Shown here one piece after another: positions 1 through 8,510 of a stretch of DNA of 48,699 bases (the stretch's first letter is position 1; every line of letters begins with the position of its first letter). Position numbers and translations under genes: made by a program. The stretch comes from UBA7236 sp964638865 (GTDB lineage: Bacteria; Bacteroidota; Bacteroidia; Chitinophagales; BACL12), in NCBI GenBank assembly GCA_964638865.1, contig CAZXBG010000007.1:1-48699 (forward strand), read 5' to 3'. The notes under the pieces are model-generated. The model saw nothing but the letters and a program-made list of their open reading frames with translations. It was not told where the DNA came from and searched no databases.

Positions 1-390
1 TAAATTTCATTTTTTTTAACCCATCCTACATCTTTGCGACTTTGCGAGAAAAAAAAAGGTTTCACGCAAAGACGCAAAGACGCAAANNNNNNNNNNNNNN
101 NNNNNNNNNNNNNNNNNNNNNNNNNNNNNNNNNNNNNNNNNNNNNNNNNNNNNNNNNNNNNNNNNNNNNNNNNNNNNNNNNNNNNNCATTTTTTTTACCC
201 ATCCTACATCTTTGCGACTTTGCGACTTTGCGAGAAAAAAAAAGGTTTCACGCAAAGACGCAAAGACGCAAAGGAACAGCCAAAATAAATTTCATTTTTT
301 TTACCCATCCTACATCTTTGCGACTTTGCGACTTTGCGAGAAAAAAATAAAAAAGATTGCACGCAAAGGCGCAAAGACGCCATTAATTTA
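1..390. repeat. Tandem octamer-hairpin repeat units (CTTTGCGA / ACGCAAAG)
   Basis: Three copies of a unit of about 106 bp are visible, starting near 8, 187 and 293 and interrupted by an N gap. Each has CTTTGCGA octamers, an A-rich centre, then ACGCAAAG octamers. The arms are complementary, so each unit can fold into a hairpin. A degenerate tail to about 440 resembles another common Bacteroidetes intergenic repeat. No gene is visible in 1-529. The same octamers recur at the other end of the window (48650-48699). Confidence 0.85.
87..186. other. Assembly gap (100 N)
   Basis: Exactly 100 Ns, the usual placeholder for a gap of unknown size. The 55 bases before it (32-86) occur identically at 218-272 beyond it, so the gap lies inside a repeat and its true length cannot be judged. 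Confidence 0.97.
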
Positions 391-529
391 ATCCTCTATG
401 TGCTTTGTGAAAAAAAAGTTTCCACGGAGACACAATGCGCACGAAGAGAATAAACTTGAAATAAAATATCGCTTCAATTAATGCAAAACTCTGTGTGCTT
501 TTAATATTAGTGGTCTAAGGGTGTGCACC

Positions 530-1207
530 TTACGTATTCTTGTTGCCTACTTTCCCAAAAGAAAACATCTTCAAATACACAATAGTCAAAAACGCAGCAA
601 ATAAAATTGCTATTGACAACATTTGCATCACATTATAAGTATTGGAAATAATAGCCATAAACTCTCGGAAAAGGTTTCCGGGTTGTGTTACAATTTCCCA
701 ACTGTTCCAACGAGCATATCTTCCAAAATAAATTCCGATGCCGCCGACAAAAAATGTGGAAAAAACAATAAAAATATTTACTAGTGGATTTTTTCTGAAA
801 GCAAATCGCACATGTATCTTTTTTAAAGAATAGAAACACAATAATAAACCGCACCAGGCAAAGGAGAGCAGCATGATGAGATCATACCACATTGGCATAG
901 AGGGAAATTCTGACAAGTGATAAATATCTGTTATCATATACGCCGCATTGGGGAAAAATATCAGCCATAAAAAAAACAGGATCATTTTTCCGAAGGTGTT
1001 TTTCTTTTTTGGAATTTTAATCAGGTAATGTGCGAAAATATACGGCAGCCATGCAAGTATTAAATTAATTCCCATGAACCTATATTCAAAGGTGCCGGTG
1101 TAAACCATACGCACTATTAAAACCGCGAAACAAAAGAGCGACAAAAGCGGCAAATATAATTTTTCTTCGCTCAGAATTACTTTTTGGGAAAGATGAACAA
1201 TCTTCAT
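530..1207 (-). CDS. DUF1361 family integral membrane protein
   Basis: A 225-residue polytopic membrane protein with about six or seven hydrophobic segments. It shows the DUF1361 pattern: an N-terminal NLILAWLPYIFA stretch, then WLIFFPNAAYMITD, and RWNSWEI near the C-terminus. The function of the family is unknown. I chose the ATG at 1207 (MKIVHLSQ) rather than an in-frame start at 1267, because the longer form would run into the upstream kinase gene, which ends at 1210. It is the third gene of a tight minus-strand cluster behind the kinase and the endonuclease/exonuclease/phosphatase-family gene, and is probably cotranscribed from the promoter at 2604-2635. Confidence 0.85.
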   Translation of the reverse strand: MKIVHLSQKVILSEEKLYLPLLSLFCFAVLIVRMVYTGTFEYRFMGINLILAWLPYIFAHYLIKIPKKKNTFGKMILFFLWLIFFPNAAYMITDIYHLSEFPSMPMWYDLIMLLSFAWCGLLLCFYSLKKIHVRFAFRKNPLVNIFIVFSTFFVGGIGIYFGRYARWNSWEIVTQPGNLFREFMAIISNTYNVMQMLSIAILFAAFLTIVYLKMFSFGKVGNKNT

Positions 1208-1209
1208 AA

Positions 1210-1560
1210 TTAAAATATTTTCGGAATAAAAATAATAACACCAATAATTACAGCCATGATCACACAAAAAAATACTGCTCCTGCTGCAATATCCTTAACA
1301 TCGCGAATACCCGCATGTTTTTCAGGTTGAACGATATCACTCAATTTTTCTACCGCAGTATTTAAAGCCTCAGAACCAATTACCAATGCAAAAGCGATAC
1401 ATAACAATATCCATTCTGTTCCGGAAACCTTAAAATAAAATCCACCCAAAACAACCAGCAACATAATAATCAAATGCAATTTTGCATGCCGCTCTTTTGC
1501 GAAAAAAATGATAAGTCCACGAATGGCATCTCCAAAACTTTTTATTTCTTTGCTCATCAT
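1210..1560 (-). CDS. dgkA: Diacylglycerol/undecaprenol kinase family protein
   Basis: A 116-residue membrane kinase of the prokaryotic DAGK family, with three transmembrane helices. The signature EALNTAVEKLSD is present, followed by KDIAAGAVFF. Small enzymes of this type phosphorylate diacylglycerol or, in Gram-positive bacteria, undecaprenol, so they recycle lipids at the inner membrane. Which substrate applies here cannot be read from sequence. The start codon overlaps the stop of the upstream endonuclease/exonuclease/phosphatase-family gene; there are two adjacent ATGs (1560 and 1557). The DUF1361 gene starts 2 bp after its end. The gene symbol is a family-level label. Confidence 0.9.
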   Translation of the reverse strand: MMSKEIKSFGDAIRGLIIFFAKERHAKLHLIIMLLVVLGGFYFKVSGTEWILLCIAFALVIGSEALNTAVEKLSDIVQPEKHAGIRDVKDIAAGAVFFCVIMAVIIGVIIFIPKIF

Positions 1561-2597
1561 TTTCTTCCTTTAATTTTATTGGACAAGGTATCTGAATTTT
1601 TCTTCGGTTCCTTAAAAGTATAATATCCCATTATTCCCAGATGATTCGAAGATGTTTGTTCCAGCGTGCTGAATTTTTCACAAAACAATAACGGCGAATG
1701 AAAAATATAATCTATCGGAATTTGCACAGGCGATTGTGCCGGATAAGTTCCAGAAAGATCTTTTCTGCTGTCTTTTAAATTTGTTTCTTTTAATAATGAC
1801 TCAATCTGATTACTCCAGGGCGCTGCATTCATATCACCCATTAATATTAACGGTCCCACCGTTTTATTTGCATACTCTGTTATAAACTTAAATTGTTTGA
1901 TCTGGTTTTGAAAATCCTTTTCATTGGTAGGTGTACTGGTTGTTGCAGAAATGAAATTAAATTCTTTGCCATTTATATTGATCTTTCCAACCAACATTGG
2001 AAATTCACGTTCAATAATTACCTTTCCACTATCAATAGGATACTTTGAATACAGCGCAAGTCCAAATCCCTTTATACTTAAATCACTCAAACAATAAGGA
2101 TATTTTTTGCGCATAATTGTATCGATAGCCTGCAACGAATTTTCTTTGAGTTCCTGCATGGAAACGATATCTGCATTGGAATTTAATGCAGCTTCTGCAA
2201 CAGCACTAATGCGTTTATTATTTTCCTTCACATTAAAATGCAAAACAGAAAAATCCGATTCTAAAACCTGATTATTCATTAGATTTTCCTCCAATGGTGT
2301 TTTCTCTGCAGTTTTAAAATAAGGCCATATACCGGGAGCTAAAATGAGCAGTGCAATTACGCCAGAAGAAACCAAAAAATTATTTCCTCTAATAAAAAAG
2401 AAAGTGATGAATACTACCAAAAAAACTGCATAAGGAATTCGCAGAGAATCAAGTGCCGATATAAACCATGCCGGTTCTGTTACCAAAATTATACTGCCGA
2501 TTATAAGTACTCCCCCTAACACCAAACGCCAGGTGTAGCGGTCCACAAACCGTCGCAACAGATCAAAAAAGGAATTTATTTTTTCGGCGAAACCCAT
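1557..2597 (-). CDS. Endonuclease/exonuclease/phosphatase family membrane protein
   Basis: A 346-residue protein. Residues about 20-110 form two or three transmembrane helices. The rest is an exonuclease-endonuclease-phosphatase (DNase I-like) fold with a VLHFNVKENN strand, SMQELKEN (metal-binding Glu), ILMGDMNAAPWS (Asp-x-Asn) and a C-terminal SSNHLGI (catalytic His). The active site therefore looks intact and probably faces the periplasm. Substrates vary across the family (nucleic acids, phospholipids, inositol phosphates), so none is assigned. I chose the ATG at 2597. An in-frame TTG at 2606 would lie inside the -7 promoter element at 2604-2611. It is the first gene of a cluster with the kinase and DUF1361. 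Confidence 0.88.
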   Translation of the reverse strand: MGFAEKINSFFDLLRRFVDRYTWRLVLGGVLIIGSIILVTEPAWFISALDSLRIPYAVFLVVFITFFFIRGNNFLVSSGVIALLILAPGIWPYFKTAEKTPLEENLMNNQVLESDFSVLHFNVKENNKRISAVAEAALNSNADIVSMQELKENSLQAIDTIMRKKYPYCLSDLSIKGFGLALYSKYPIDSGKVIIEREFPMLVGKININGKEFNFISATTSTPTNEKDFQNQIKQFKFITEYANKTVGPLILMGDMNAAPWSNQIESLLKETNLKDSRKDLSGTYPAQSPVQIPIDYIFHSPLLFCEKFSTLEQTSSNHLGIMGYYTFKEPKKNSDTLSNKIKGRK

Positions 2598-2603
2598 AAT
2601 ATG

Positions 2604-2635
2604 CAAAGATATACAAAAGAACTTTGAATTACAAA
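2604..2635 (-). promoter_or_regulatory. Bacteroidetes-type promoter of the EEP-kinase-DUF1361 cluster
   Basis: On the minus strand there is TTTG (2632-2635), a 20 nt spacer, then TATCTTTG (2604-2611), matching the primary sigma consensus TTTG-N19-TAnnTTTG. The -7 box ends only 6 nt before the ATG at 2597, which predicts a very short or absent leader. Confidence 0.6.
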
Positions 2636-2651
2636 GTAAGCATATAATTTT

Positions 2652-2951
2652 TCAAATTCTTTTTCGGAGGAGCTGTTCCAAAGCGTTTAGATGGTTTTCA
2701 AAGGCCTTTTTTCCCTCCGGGGTAACTTTATAGGTGGTTCTGGGCTTTTTGCCTACAAATTCCTTTTTAACCTCGAGAAAAGCCGTTTTTTCCAATGCGG
2801 AAATATGACTTGCAAGATTTCCATCAGTTATATCGAGCAGCGTTTTGAGGGTGTTGAATTCCACCCATTCGTTTACTACCAGAATACTCATTATACCAAG
2901 TCGTATCCTGTTTTCAAACTCCTTATTTAAATTGGCTATTATTTCTTTCAT
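2652..2951 (-). CDS. Winged-helix transcriptional regulator (HTH_34 type)
   Basis: A 99-residue DNA-binding protein. The middle holds a helix-turn-helix (LLDITDGNLASHISALEKTAFL) followed by a wing (KKEFVGKKPRTTYKVTPEGKKAF). This arrangement is that of the MarR/ArsR-like single-domain regulators annotated as winged helix DNA-binding domain (HTH_34). No metal or effector site is evident. The gene overlaps the upstream membrane protein gene by 4 bp, so the two are translationally coupled. It probably regulates that operon, which is inference from the arrangement. The signal sensed is unknown. Confidence 0.88.
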   Translation of the reverse strand: MKEIIANLNKEFENRIRLGIMSILVVNEWVEFNTLKTLLDITDGNLASHISALEKTAFLEVKKEFVGKKPRTTYKVTPEGKKAFENHLNALEQLLRKRI

Positions 2952-3583
2952 CTTTCATAGCGGAAATACATTACCGCTCCATAAACTATGTGTAAAATAC
3001 CGAACCCCAACGACCAAAAAATGAGTGAATAACCGGGAATTGCCATTGCTATAAGCCCTAAAATTATTTCCGTGATCCCCAGATATCTTATTTCAAACAA
3101 GGTGAATTTACTCGCATTTAAGAGGGCGAGACCATAAAAAACCAAAGTGGCCGGAGCAATCAATAAATATAAATTATAATAGAACAGAAAAAGACAAAAA
3201 ACACCACCAGCAGCCAGTGGAATAATTAAATTTATAAAGGTTAATTCTGCAGCCTTGTTCCAAACCGGAAGGTTTTGTAGGCGGGCTTTTCGCATTGCAA
3301 AATAAGTTGCGCTTGTAATTGCAAGAACTAAAACTATTCCCGCATCCAACACCAGGAACAAAAGATCTTTGAGCTCTATTGTTGTGATATTGTTCATGGT
3401 GTACATGGATGTTTCCAGATTATTCTGAATATACCACCATGCCATCACTGCTCCTGCTAGAGCAATAATACCGGCACTTACACCCGATAAACCACTAAGA
3501 GAAATAAATCGCGACGACTTTTCCATCATCGACCTGATTTCTTTCAGATCATCAATATAGTTTTCGTTTTGTTTTTCAGACAT
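2948..3583 (-). CDS. Six-helix membrane protein paired with winged-helix regulator
   Basis: A 211-residue protein with about six transmembrane helices after a short charged N-terminus (residues 1-25, EIRSMMEKSSRFISLSGLSG). Pairs made of such a membrane protein and a small HTH_34 regulator recur in Bacteroidetes, where the membrane protein is usually left as hypothetical. I do not recognise a catalytic motif. Translation is coupled to the regulator by an ATGA overlap. A -7 element lies 20 nt upstream (3603-3610). A role as membrane sensor or partner of the regulator is possible but unproven. Confidence 0.8.
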   Translation of the reverse strand: MSEKQNENYIDDLKEIRSMMEKSSRFISLSGLSGVSAGIIALAGAVMAWWYIQNNLETSMYTMNNITTIELKDLLFLVLDAGIVLVLAITSATYFAMRKARLQNLPVWNKAAELTFINLIIPLAAGGVFCLFLFYYNLYLLIAPATLVFYGLALLNASKFTLFEIRYLGITEIILGLIAMAIPGYSLIFWSLGFGILHIVYGAVMYFRYER

Positions 3584-3602
3584 AATAAAGCGCTTTGGTT
3601 TA

Positions 3603-3610
3603 CAAAGTTA
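3603..3610 (-). promoter_or_regulatory. Likely -7 box (TAACTTTG) for membrane protein/regulator operon
   Basis: The minus strand reads TAACTTTG, matching TAnnTTTG, 20 nt before the ATG at 3583. No clear TTTG lies 19 nt further upstream, so the call rests on one element. Confidence 0.4.
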
Positions 3611-3780
3611 ATTCATTGTTTTCAAAATCTGTAATGGAGGGTAACCCAGTTTTTTGGTAACGTATTTTTTACGTATTAAACCTAATTTTCGGCCTATCAT
3701 TTTCTTAAATCATTGTAAATCAGTTCATTTTCAAATTGATTTTTTGGGTTAAATTTGAGCCTCCATAAAAATTACTGAAA

Positions 3781-5097
3781 ATGTATTTCAACTCCTCAAC
3801 ACGAAACTTAACCGTTGCCATTTTGCTGCTATTTTGCAGTAGATTAAGTTTTGCCCAGTTGCAATGCGACAACGACACATCCTATTTAAAATCATTAATT
3901 GACCTTCAATTCGGCACCTATCTTGGATTTCAGGGTGGACTTTATCCCGATGGTTATAATACCATGCCCTATGCCCACTTTGCAGATGGAATGAATATAA
4001 GCAGACAGGTTCTTCCTCTTGATACATTAGGCAATTTAGATCTATTGGATGGCAAGGCTGGGTTTATTTGTATGGGCGCCTCTACAGCGGGAAATGCCTT
4101 CAACCATTTTAAATCGGTGGCTGAAGCGGATCCTACTGTAAACCCATGTTTGCGATTTGTAAATGCAGCATTAGGTGCAAAAGGTTTGGAAGTTATGATC
4201 GATACTGTTGTTAATTCCTGGTATTGGGATGATAATGTTATGGTGGATATTGAGGATGCAAATATCTCAAGATATCAGGTTCAGGTAATTTGGATAATGG
4301 TAACTTCCAGAATTGATACTGTAATGTTGTGGCCTTTTCAGCCGAGAACTGTTACTGATAAATTTGAAGCGTTAATGCCTATACTGCTTGCCAAATTTCC
4401 AAATCTTAAACAAGTATATGCAAGTGGTTTTGGTTATGGTGGATACGCGGATCCTACAAAGGAGTTTTATGATATGATAGTGGAACCATCCTCTTATTGG
4501 AACAACTGGAGTATAAAATTTTTGGTGGAACGACAAATAGACGGAGATCCGGATCTTAAATATATTGCTCCGGACCGTAAATCGCCCTGGATAGGCTGGG
4601 GCCCACATATTTGGGCGGATGGAATAAGAAAAAATGTTGTTGATGGGCTGTATTGGTATTGCGCAGTTGACTACAAACCTGATGGAGGTGGTTATCACCT
4701 TTCAAATGAGGGAAAAGATAAGGCCGGCGAATTAATTTATGATTTCTTTAAAAATTCAACAATCGCTGCCGATTGGTTTAGATACAATGCGAGATGGATA
4801 GCCTGTGATCCGGATTTCCGGTATTCTGAAACCGATAAAAGTGCCATACCGGAATTAAAATTATACCCGAATCCTAATGCAGGGGAAGCTTTTCTGGAGA
4901 TAAAAAATATGGAACCGGGAACACTCGACCTTAAAATTTTAAATGCCATGGGACAAATGGTATATACACATACAACAACGGTATCCGAAAATTATTACAT
5001 CCATGAACTAGCGTTAATTGATTTACCTGTTGGCATGTATACTATCCTAATTAACACAAAAAGCAACTGTAATACGCTGCAATTCCTGATTCAATAA
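3781..5097 (+). CDS. Secreted SGNH-like protein with T9SS sorting domain (paralog 1)
   Basis: A 438-residue secreted protein. A signal peptide (residues 1-25, ending SFAQ) precedes a CDNDTS motif. The central domain (about 30-335) looks like a divergent SGNH/GDSL hydrolase: a strand followed by GAST (Ser101) near the start, and a block-V-like Asp301-GGGY-His306 followed by LSNEGKDKAGE near the end. Residues about 358-438 form a type A T9SS C-terminal domain (YPNPNAGE, GQMVY, LPVGMYTI), so the protein should cross the outer membrane and be retained at the surface or released. It is the first of three tandem paralogs. No substrate can be assigned; the hydrolase identity is my inference from motif order. 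Confidence 0.8.
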   Translation: MYFNSSTRNLTVAILLLFCSRLSFAQLQCDNDTSYLKSLIDLQFGTYLGFQGGLYPDGYNTMPYAHFADGMNISRQVLPLDTLGNLDLLDGKAGFICMGASTAGNAFNHFKSVAEADPTVNPCLRFVNAALGAKGLEVMIDTVVNSWYWDDNVMVDIEDANISRYQVQVIWIMVTSRIDTVMLWPFQPRTVTDKFEALMPILLAKFPNLKQVYASGFGYGGYADPTKEFYDMIVEPSSYWNNWSIKFLVERQIDGDPDLKYIAPDRKSPWIGWGPHIWADGIRKNVVDGLYWYCAVDYKPDGGGYHLSNEGKDKAGELIYDFFKNSTIAADWFRYNARWIACDPDFRYSETDKSAIPELKLYPNPNAGEAFLEIKNMEPGTLDLKILNAMGQMVYTHTTTVSENYYIHELALIDLPVGMYTILINTKSNCNTLQFLIQ

Positions 5098-5130
5098 AAA
5101 AAGAGGCTGACTCTGTATATTTAAAGCAGC

Positions 5131-5161
5131 TTTGTAAAAGTTGATGAAAACATTATCTTTG
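5131..5161 (+). promoter_or_regulatory. Consensus Bacteroidetes promoter of second SGNH-like gene
   Basis: TTTG at 5131-5134, exactly 19 nt, then TATCTTTG at 5154-5161: a full match to TTTG-N19-TAnnTTTG. The start codon follows 29 nt after the box. It sits between paralogs 1 and 2, so paralogs 2 and 3 can be transcribed independently of paralog 1. Confidence 0.75.
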
Positions 5162-5190
5162 GCAACAAATAACGCTTAAACAAAAAAACC

Positions 5191-6519
5191 ATGAGAAAAA
5201 ATATTACACTAACTATCGTTTTTCTTGCTTTGATCAGTGTGAAATCCCTGATTGCTCAAGTAAATTGTGAAAACGACTCTACGGGATTAATCCCAATTCA
5301 AGATCTTGGAACAGATTTTTATTTAGGCACCTACCAGGGTGGCATGTATCCTGCCGGACTGAATGTTCCACCCATAGGACACCTAAAGAAAGGACTTGGT
5401 ATTGTCAAAAAATTAAAACCGCTCGATACTTTAGGAAATATAAATTACGCAACAGGTAAGATAGTGCTAGCGGGTTTTGGAGCGTCTACTGTTGGCGGAC
5501 CGTTTAACCACATGATACAACTTTCCAAAGATGACCTGTCGTTGAATCCTTGTATGAAAGCAGTTAATGCTGCCAATGGTTCTGATGGATTAGAGGAACT
5601 AACTGTAGATAATGTTGACTATTGGGAATATATTAGATTGTATAAACTAGGTGAAAAAGGGTTAACTCCAATTCAGGTTCAGGTTGCCTGGTTGATGCAC
5701 AGTTCCAGAATTGATTCCAATTCTTCTGATACAGGTCCATTTATTGATTCATTGGTGTACCGAATGAAAGTTGCCTTACAGGCCATGCAGATAATCTACC
5801 CGAATTTGAAAGTTGTATTTATCAGCGGTTTCCCTTATGGCGGATACGCAGACACCATGAAGGTTTTATATCATGTAATTGCTGAACCTTCAAGTTATAA
5901 CCACAATTTTGCAGTTAAAAAATTAATCACAGCGCAAATCACCGGCGACCCTTCTCTGCGTTATCAGTCACCGGGTAAATTAGTGCCCTATCTTGTTTGG
6001 GGACCCCCACTATGGGCTGATGGCATGAATCCAAATGAATATTCAGGTTTGACATGGAACTGCGAAACAGAATTTACACCGGATGGAGGTGGTTATCATT
6101 TGACAAATCTCGGGAAAGATAAATTTGGTGATATTTTAATTGATTTTTTTAAAACAGACACCTTAGCAAAAGGATGGTATCTTGACGGTCCAAAATGGGC
6201 TACCTGCGGTACCGGCAGAAATGCTGACGGAAGTATTATTACCCCTAAAGATGTAATAATTGATAAAGATGCCGTTACAATTTATCCAAATCCTTCTTCG
6301 GGTGAATTTTATGTTGATTTTAATGAAGTTTTAACTTCTGACATTAATATTAAAGTTTTGAATAATATTGGCGAGGTAGTTTATTTTGATAATTATCATT
6401 CTGTTACTCCTTACTCCGGTTATCGATTTAATCTTTCCGGAAAACCAAATGGTATATATTATTTTGAAGTTGTGATAAACGATCAAATATTTACACAACC
6501 TGTCATACTGAATAAATAA
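5191..6519 (+). CDS. Secreted SGNH-like protein with T9SS sorting domain (paralog 2)
   Basis: A 442-residue paralog of the preceding protein. A signal peptide (1-22, ending LIAQ) is followed by CENDST. The core keeps every landmark of paralog 1: a TYQGGMYPAG segment, GAST with Ser99, an SSRID motif near 171, SGFPYGGYAD near 212, and Asp298-GGGY-His303 followed by LTNLGKDKFG. The C-terminal T9SS domain begins at about 362 (IYPNPSSGE) and ends in FTQPVILNK. It has its own consensus promoter and is followed after 1 bp by paralog 3, so the two are surely cotranscribed. Substrate unknown; a surface esterase or acetylhydrolase would fit the fold but is not shown. Confidence 0.8.
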   Translation: MRKNITLTIVFLALISVKSLIAQVNCENDSTGLIPIQDLGTDFYLGTYQGGMYPAGLNVPPIGHLKKGLGIVKKLKPLDTLGNINYATGKIVLAGFGASTVGGPFNHMIQLSKDDLSLNPCMKAVNAANGSDGLEELTVDNVDYWEYIRLYKLGEKGLTPIQVQVAWLMHSSRIDSNSSDTGPFIDSLVYRMKVALQAMQIIYPNLKVVFISGFPYGGYADTMKVLYHVIAEPSSYNHNFAVKKLITAQITGDPSLRYQSPGKLVPYLVWGPPLWADGMNPNEYSGLTWNCETEFTPDGGGYHLTNLGKDKFGDILIDFFKTDTLAKGWYLDGPKWATCGTGRNADGSIITPKDVIIDKDAVTIYPNPSSGEFYVDFNEVLTSDINIKVLNNIGEVVYFDNYHSVTPYSGYRFNLSGKPNGIYYFEVVINDQIFTQPVILNK

Positions 6520-6520
6520 A

Positions 6521-7861
6521 ATGAATAAAACAGGACAAAAACCTGTGCTAAAATATCATCAGTTAAAAAGGATAAGTGTTATTGCATTTATCCTTTTTAA
6601 TTTTACAGTTTCTGCACAAATAAACTGTGAAAATGATAGCACTTTGCTCGAACCTTTAGTTGACCTGCAAAGTGATTCCTATTTGGGTTATCAAGGAGGT
6701 TTATATCCGGGGGGATTTAATGAAATGCCTGCCGCACATGCTGATTCCGGAATTGTTATTGCTCAATCCCTTATTCCGATAAATTTTGATGGGGAAGAAG
6801 ATACTATTTATGGGAAAACAGTAATGCTGGGATTAGGCCCTATATCAGCCGGGAAATCATTTAATAAATTTATTGCACAATATAATGATGCCGGATACTT
6901 TGATTCCTGTTTCCGTATTGTAAATGGATGTTTGGATGATTTTGGTTTAGAACAAATGATTGATGAAGATGCAGGAGATACGTATTGGAAAGATGTAAAT
7001 GATTATTTACAAGCCGCTGATCTGAAAAAGAAACAAGTACGTATTGTTTGGGTAATGACAACTTCGTTTGAGGATACCGTTACAACCATGCCCGCTTATG
7101 TTGATTCGCTTACTGCAAAATATATTGCTCTGATAAGAGAATTAAAAACACAATTCATTAATCTCAAATTAATTTATATATCCGGATTACAATTTGGGGG
7201 ATATGCTGATCTGTCGGCAGAACACATTAATGCATTTGCCGAACCTGCACCTTATTTTAACGATTTTGCGATAAAGGGAGCAATAACTGCACAATTAAAT
7301 GGAGATACACTTTTAAATTATTCAGGTGTTGATGCTCCTGCAGCATGGGTTGCCTGGGGACCAAATTTTTGGGCCGACGGAAGAAACCTCAGAGATTATG
7401 ATGAACTGCGATGGTTATGTCCGGGCGACTACGATGTAAGCAACAATGGAATGGTTTTATCGGGAACCGGAAATCAAAAAATTGCAGATAGATTATTTGA
7501 ATTTTTTACTACAGACGCTACAGCAACACCATGGATATTTGGTCTGCCTTATGATTGTTTTACAGAAATAGAAGAGGAAGATTCCGTAATTATTGAAATT
7601 CCACGAGAGGAGCTTGTTTACATAACGCAAAATCCAGTTAAAGGAGTTATAAAATTTATTATCAATCTCGAAACAAATGAAAAGGCATCGATATTTGTTT
7701 TTAATGCACTCGGACAGCAAGTTGTAGAAGGAACCGTATCCAAAATTGAGCCCGATAAAATTTTTGACATTAAACTCACCGATCATCCGAGCGGAGTGTA
7801 TTTTCTTTCTGTGTTTATTGAAGGAAAAGTTTATAATATACCGTTTTATTTGAGCCCTTGA
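6521..7861 (+). CDS. Secreted SGNH-like T9SS protein, catalytic residues apparently lost (paralog 3)
   Basis: A 446-residue third paralog, starting 1 bp after paralog 2 ends. A longer N-terminus carries a signal peptide ending SAQ near residue 33, then CENDST. The family landmarks YQGGLYPGG and SGLQFGGYAD are kept. At the presumed catalytic positions it differs: the GAST segment is GPIS (Ser replaced by Ile108, with a Ser one position later), and the Asp-GGGY-His-LS segment reads SNNGMVLS, losing both Asp and His. The T9SS-like tail is also divergent (TQNPVKGV instead of YPNP), though it ends in a typical HPSGVYFLSV pattern. It may be a non-catalytic binding or structural partner of its neighbours. 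The reading frame is intact. Confidence 0.78.
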   Translation: MNKTGQKPVLKYHQLKRISVIAFILFNFTVSAQINCENDSTLLEPLVDLQSDSYLGYQGGLYPGGFNEMPAAHADSGIVIAQSLIPINFDGEEDTIYGKTVMLGLGPISAGKSFNKFIAQYNDAGYFDSCFRIVNGCLDDFGLEQMIDEDAGDTYWKDVNDYLQAADLKKKQVRIVWVMTTSFEDTVTTMPAYVDSLTAKYIALIRELKTQFINLKLIYISGLQFGGYADLSAEHINAFAEPAPYFNDFAIKGAITAQLNGDTLLNYSGVDAPAAWVAWGPNFWADGRNLRDYDELRWLCPGDYDVSNNGMVLSGTGNQKIADRLFEFFTTDATATPWIFGLPYDCFTEIEEEDSVIIEIPREELVYITQNPVKGVIKFIINLETNEKASIFVFNALGQQVVEGTVSKIEPDKIFDIKLTDHPSGVYFLSVFIEGKVYNIPFYLSP

Positions 7862-8041
7862 GATGAGTGATGAGTAATGAGTGATGAGTGATGAGTAATG
7901 AGTTTTGAGTGATGAGTGATGAGTAATGAGTGATGAGTGATGAGTAATGAGTTTTGGTTATAGTAAGCCGGATTATTTTAATCCTGACTAATGGCTCTTG
8001 ACAATTTGGTGAATGGTGAATGGTGAATGGTGAGTGGTGAG
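7862..8041 (+). repeat. Heptamer repeats (TGAGTGA/TGAGTAA and GTGAATG)
   Basis: 7862-7952 is a run of 7 bp units alternating GATGAGT and AATGAGT. 8010-8041 is a run of GTGAATG/GTGAGTG units. Between them lies about 60 bp of unrelated sequence. The run begins directly at the stop codon of the upstream gene. No coding potential is seen. Confidence 0.9.
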
Positions 8042-8417
8042 TTTAATCTGAGAAGAAAGTACTCTCACGATTCACGCCTCACAATTCACAAAATGAGTAA
8101 TGAGTGATGAGTGATGAGTATAATCTGAGAAGAAATTACTCTCACGATTCACGCCTCACGATTCACAAAATGAGTAATGAGTGATGAGTAATGAGTTTAA
8201 TCTGAGAAGAAAGTACTCTCACGATTCACGCCTCACGATTCACAAAATGAGTAATGAGTGATGAGTAATGAGTTTAATCTGAGAAGAAAGTACTCTCACG
8301 ATTCACGCCTCACGATTCACAAAATGAGTAATGAGTTTGATCTGAGTAGGAACAAAATCACGATTCACGCCTCACGATTTACGAAAGTTGGTGAGTGGTG
8401 AGCGGTGAGTGGTGAGT
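8042..8417. repeat. 77 bp tandem repeat array built from heptamers
   Basis: Copies begin at 8042, 8119, 8196, 8273 and 8336. The first three are 77 bp, the fourth is 63 bp and the fifth is degenerate. 77 and 63 are multiples of 7, and the short copy lacks exactly two TGAGTGA-type heptamers. Each unit holds CTCACGATTCACGCCTCAC, a heptamer run on the minus strand, followed by ATGAGTAATGAGTGATGAGT on the plus strand. A GTGAGTGGTGAGCGGTGAGT run closes the array. Together with 7862-8041 it fills the 650 bp between genes. Confidence 0.9.
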
Positions 8418-8510
8418 ATCTTCATGTTAGCCTGACACTTTTACTCCTTGTTAAGGCGGATGTACAAATTATTAAATTGACAATTAACAAATTGAAAATC
8501 TTTTTTTCAT

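Noticed and set aside
16..350. Open frames running across the first N gap
   Set aside because: They translate repeat octamers and Ns; no coding character.
3750..3757. Promoter TAAATTTG upstream of the first SGNH-like gene
   Set aside because: The -7 match is good, but no TTTG lies at a suitable distance, so it was not listed as a feature.
7862..8417. Regular repeats that could be taken for a CRISPR array
   Set aside because: There are no unique spacers; the units are built from heptamers and are nearly identical throughout, and no cas gene is in the window.
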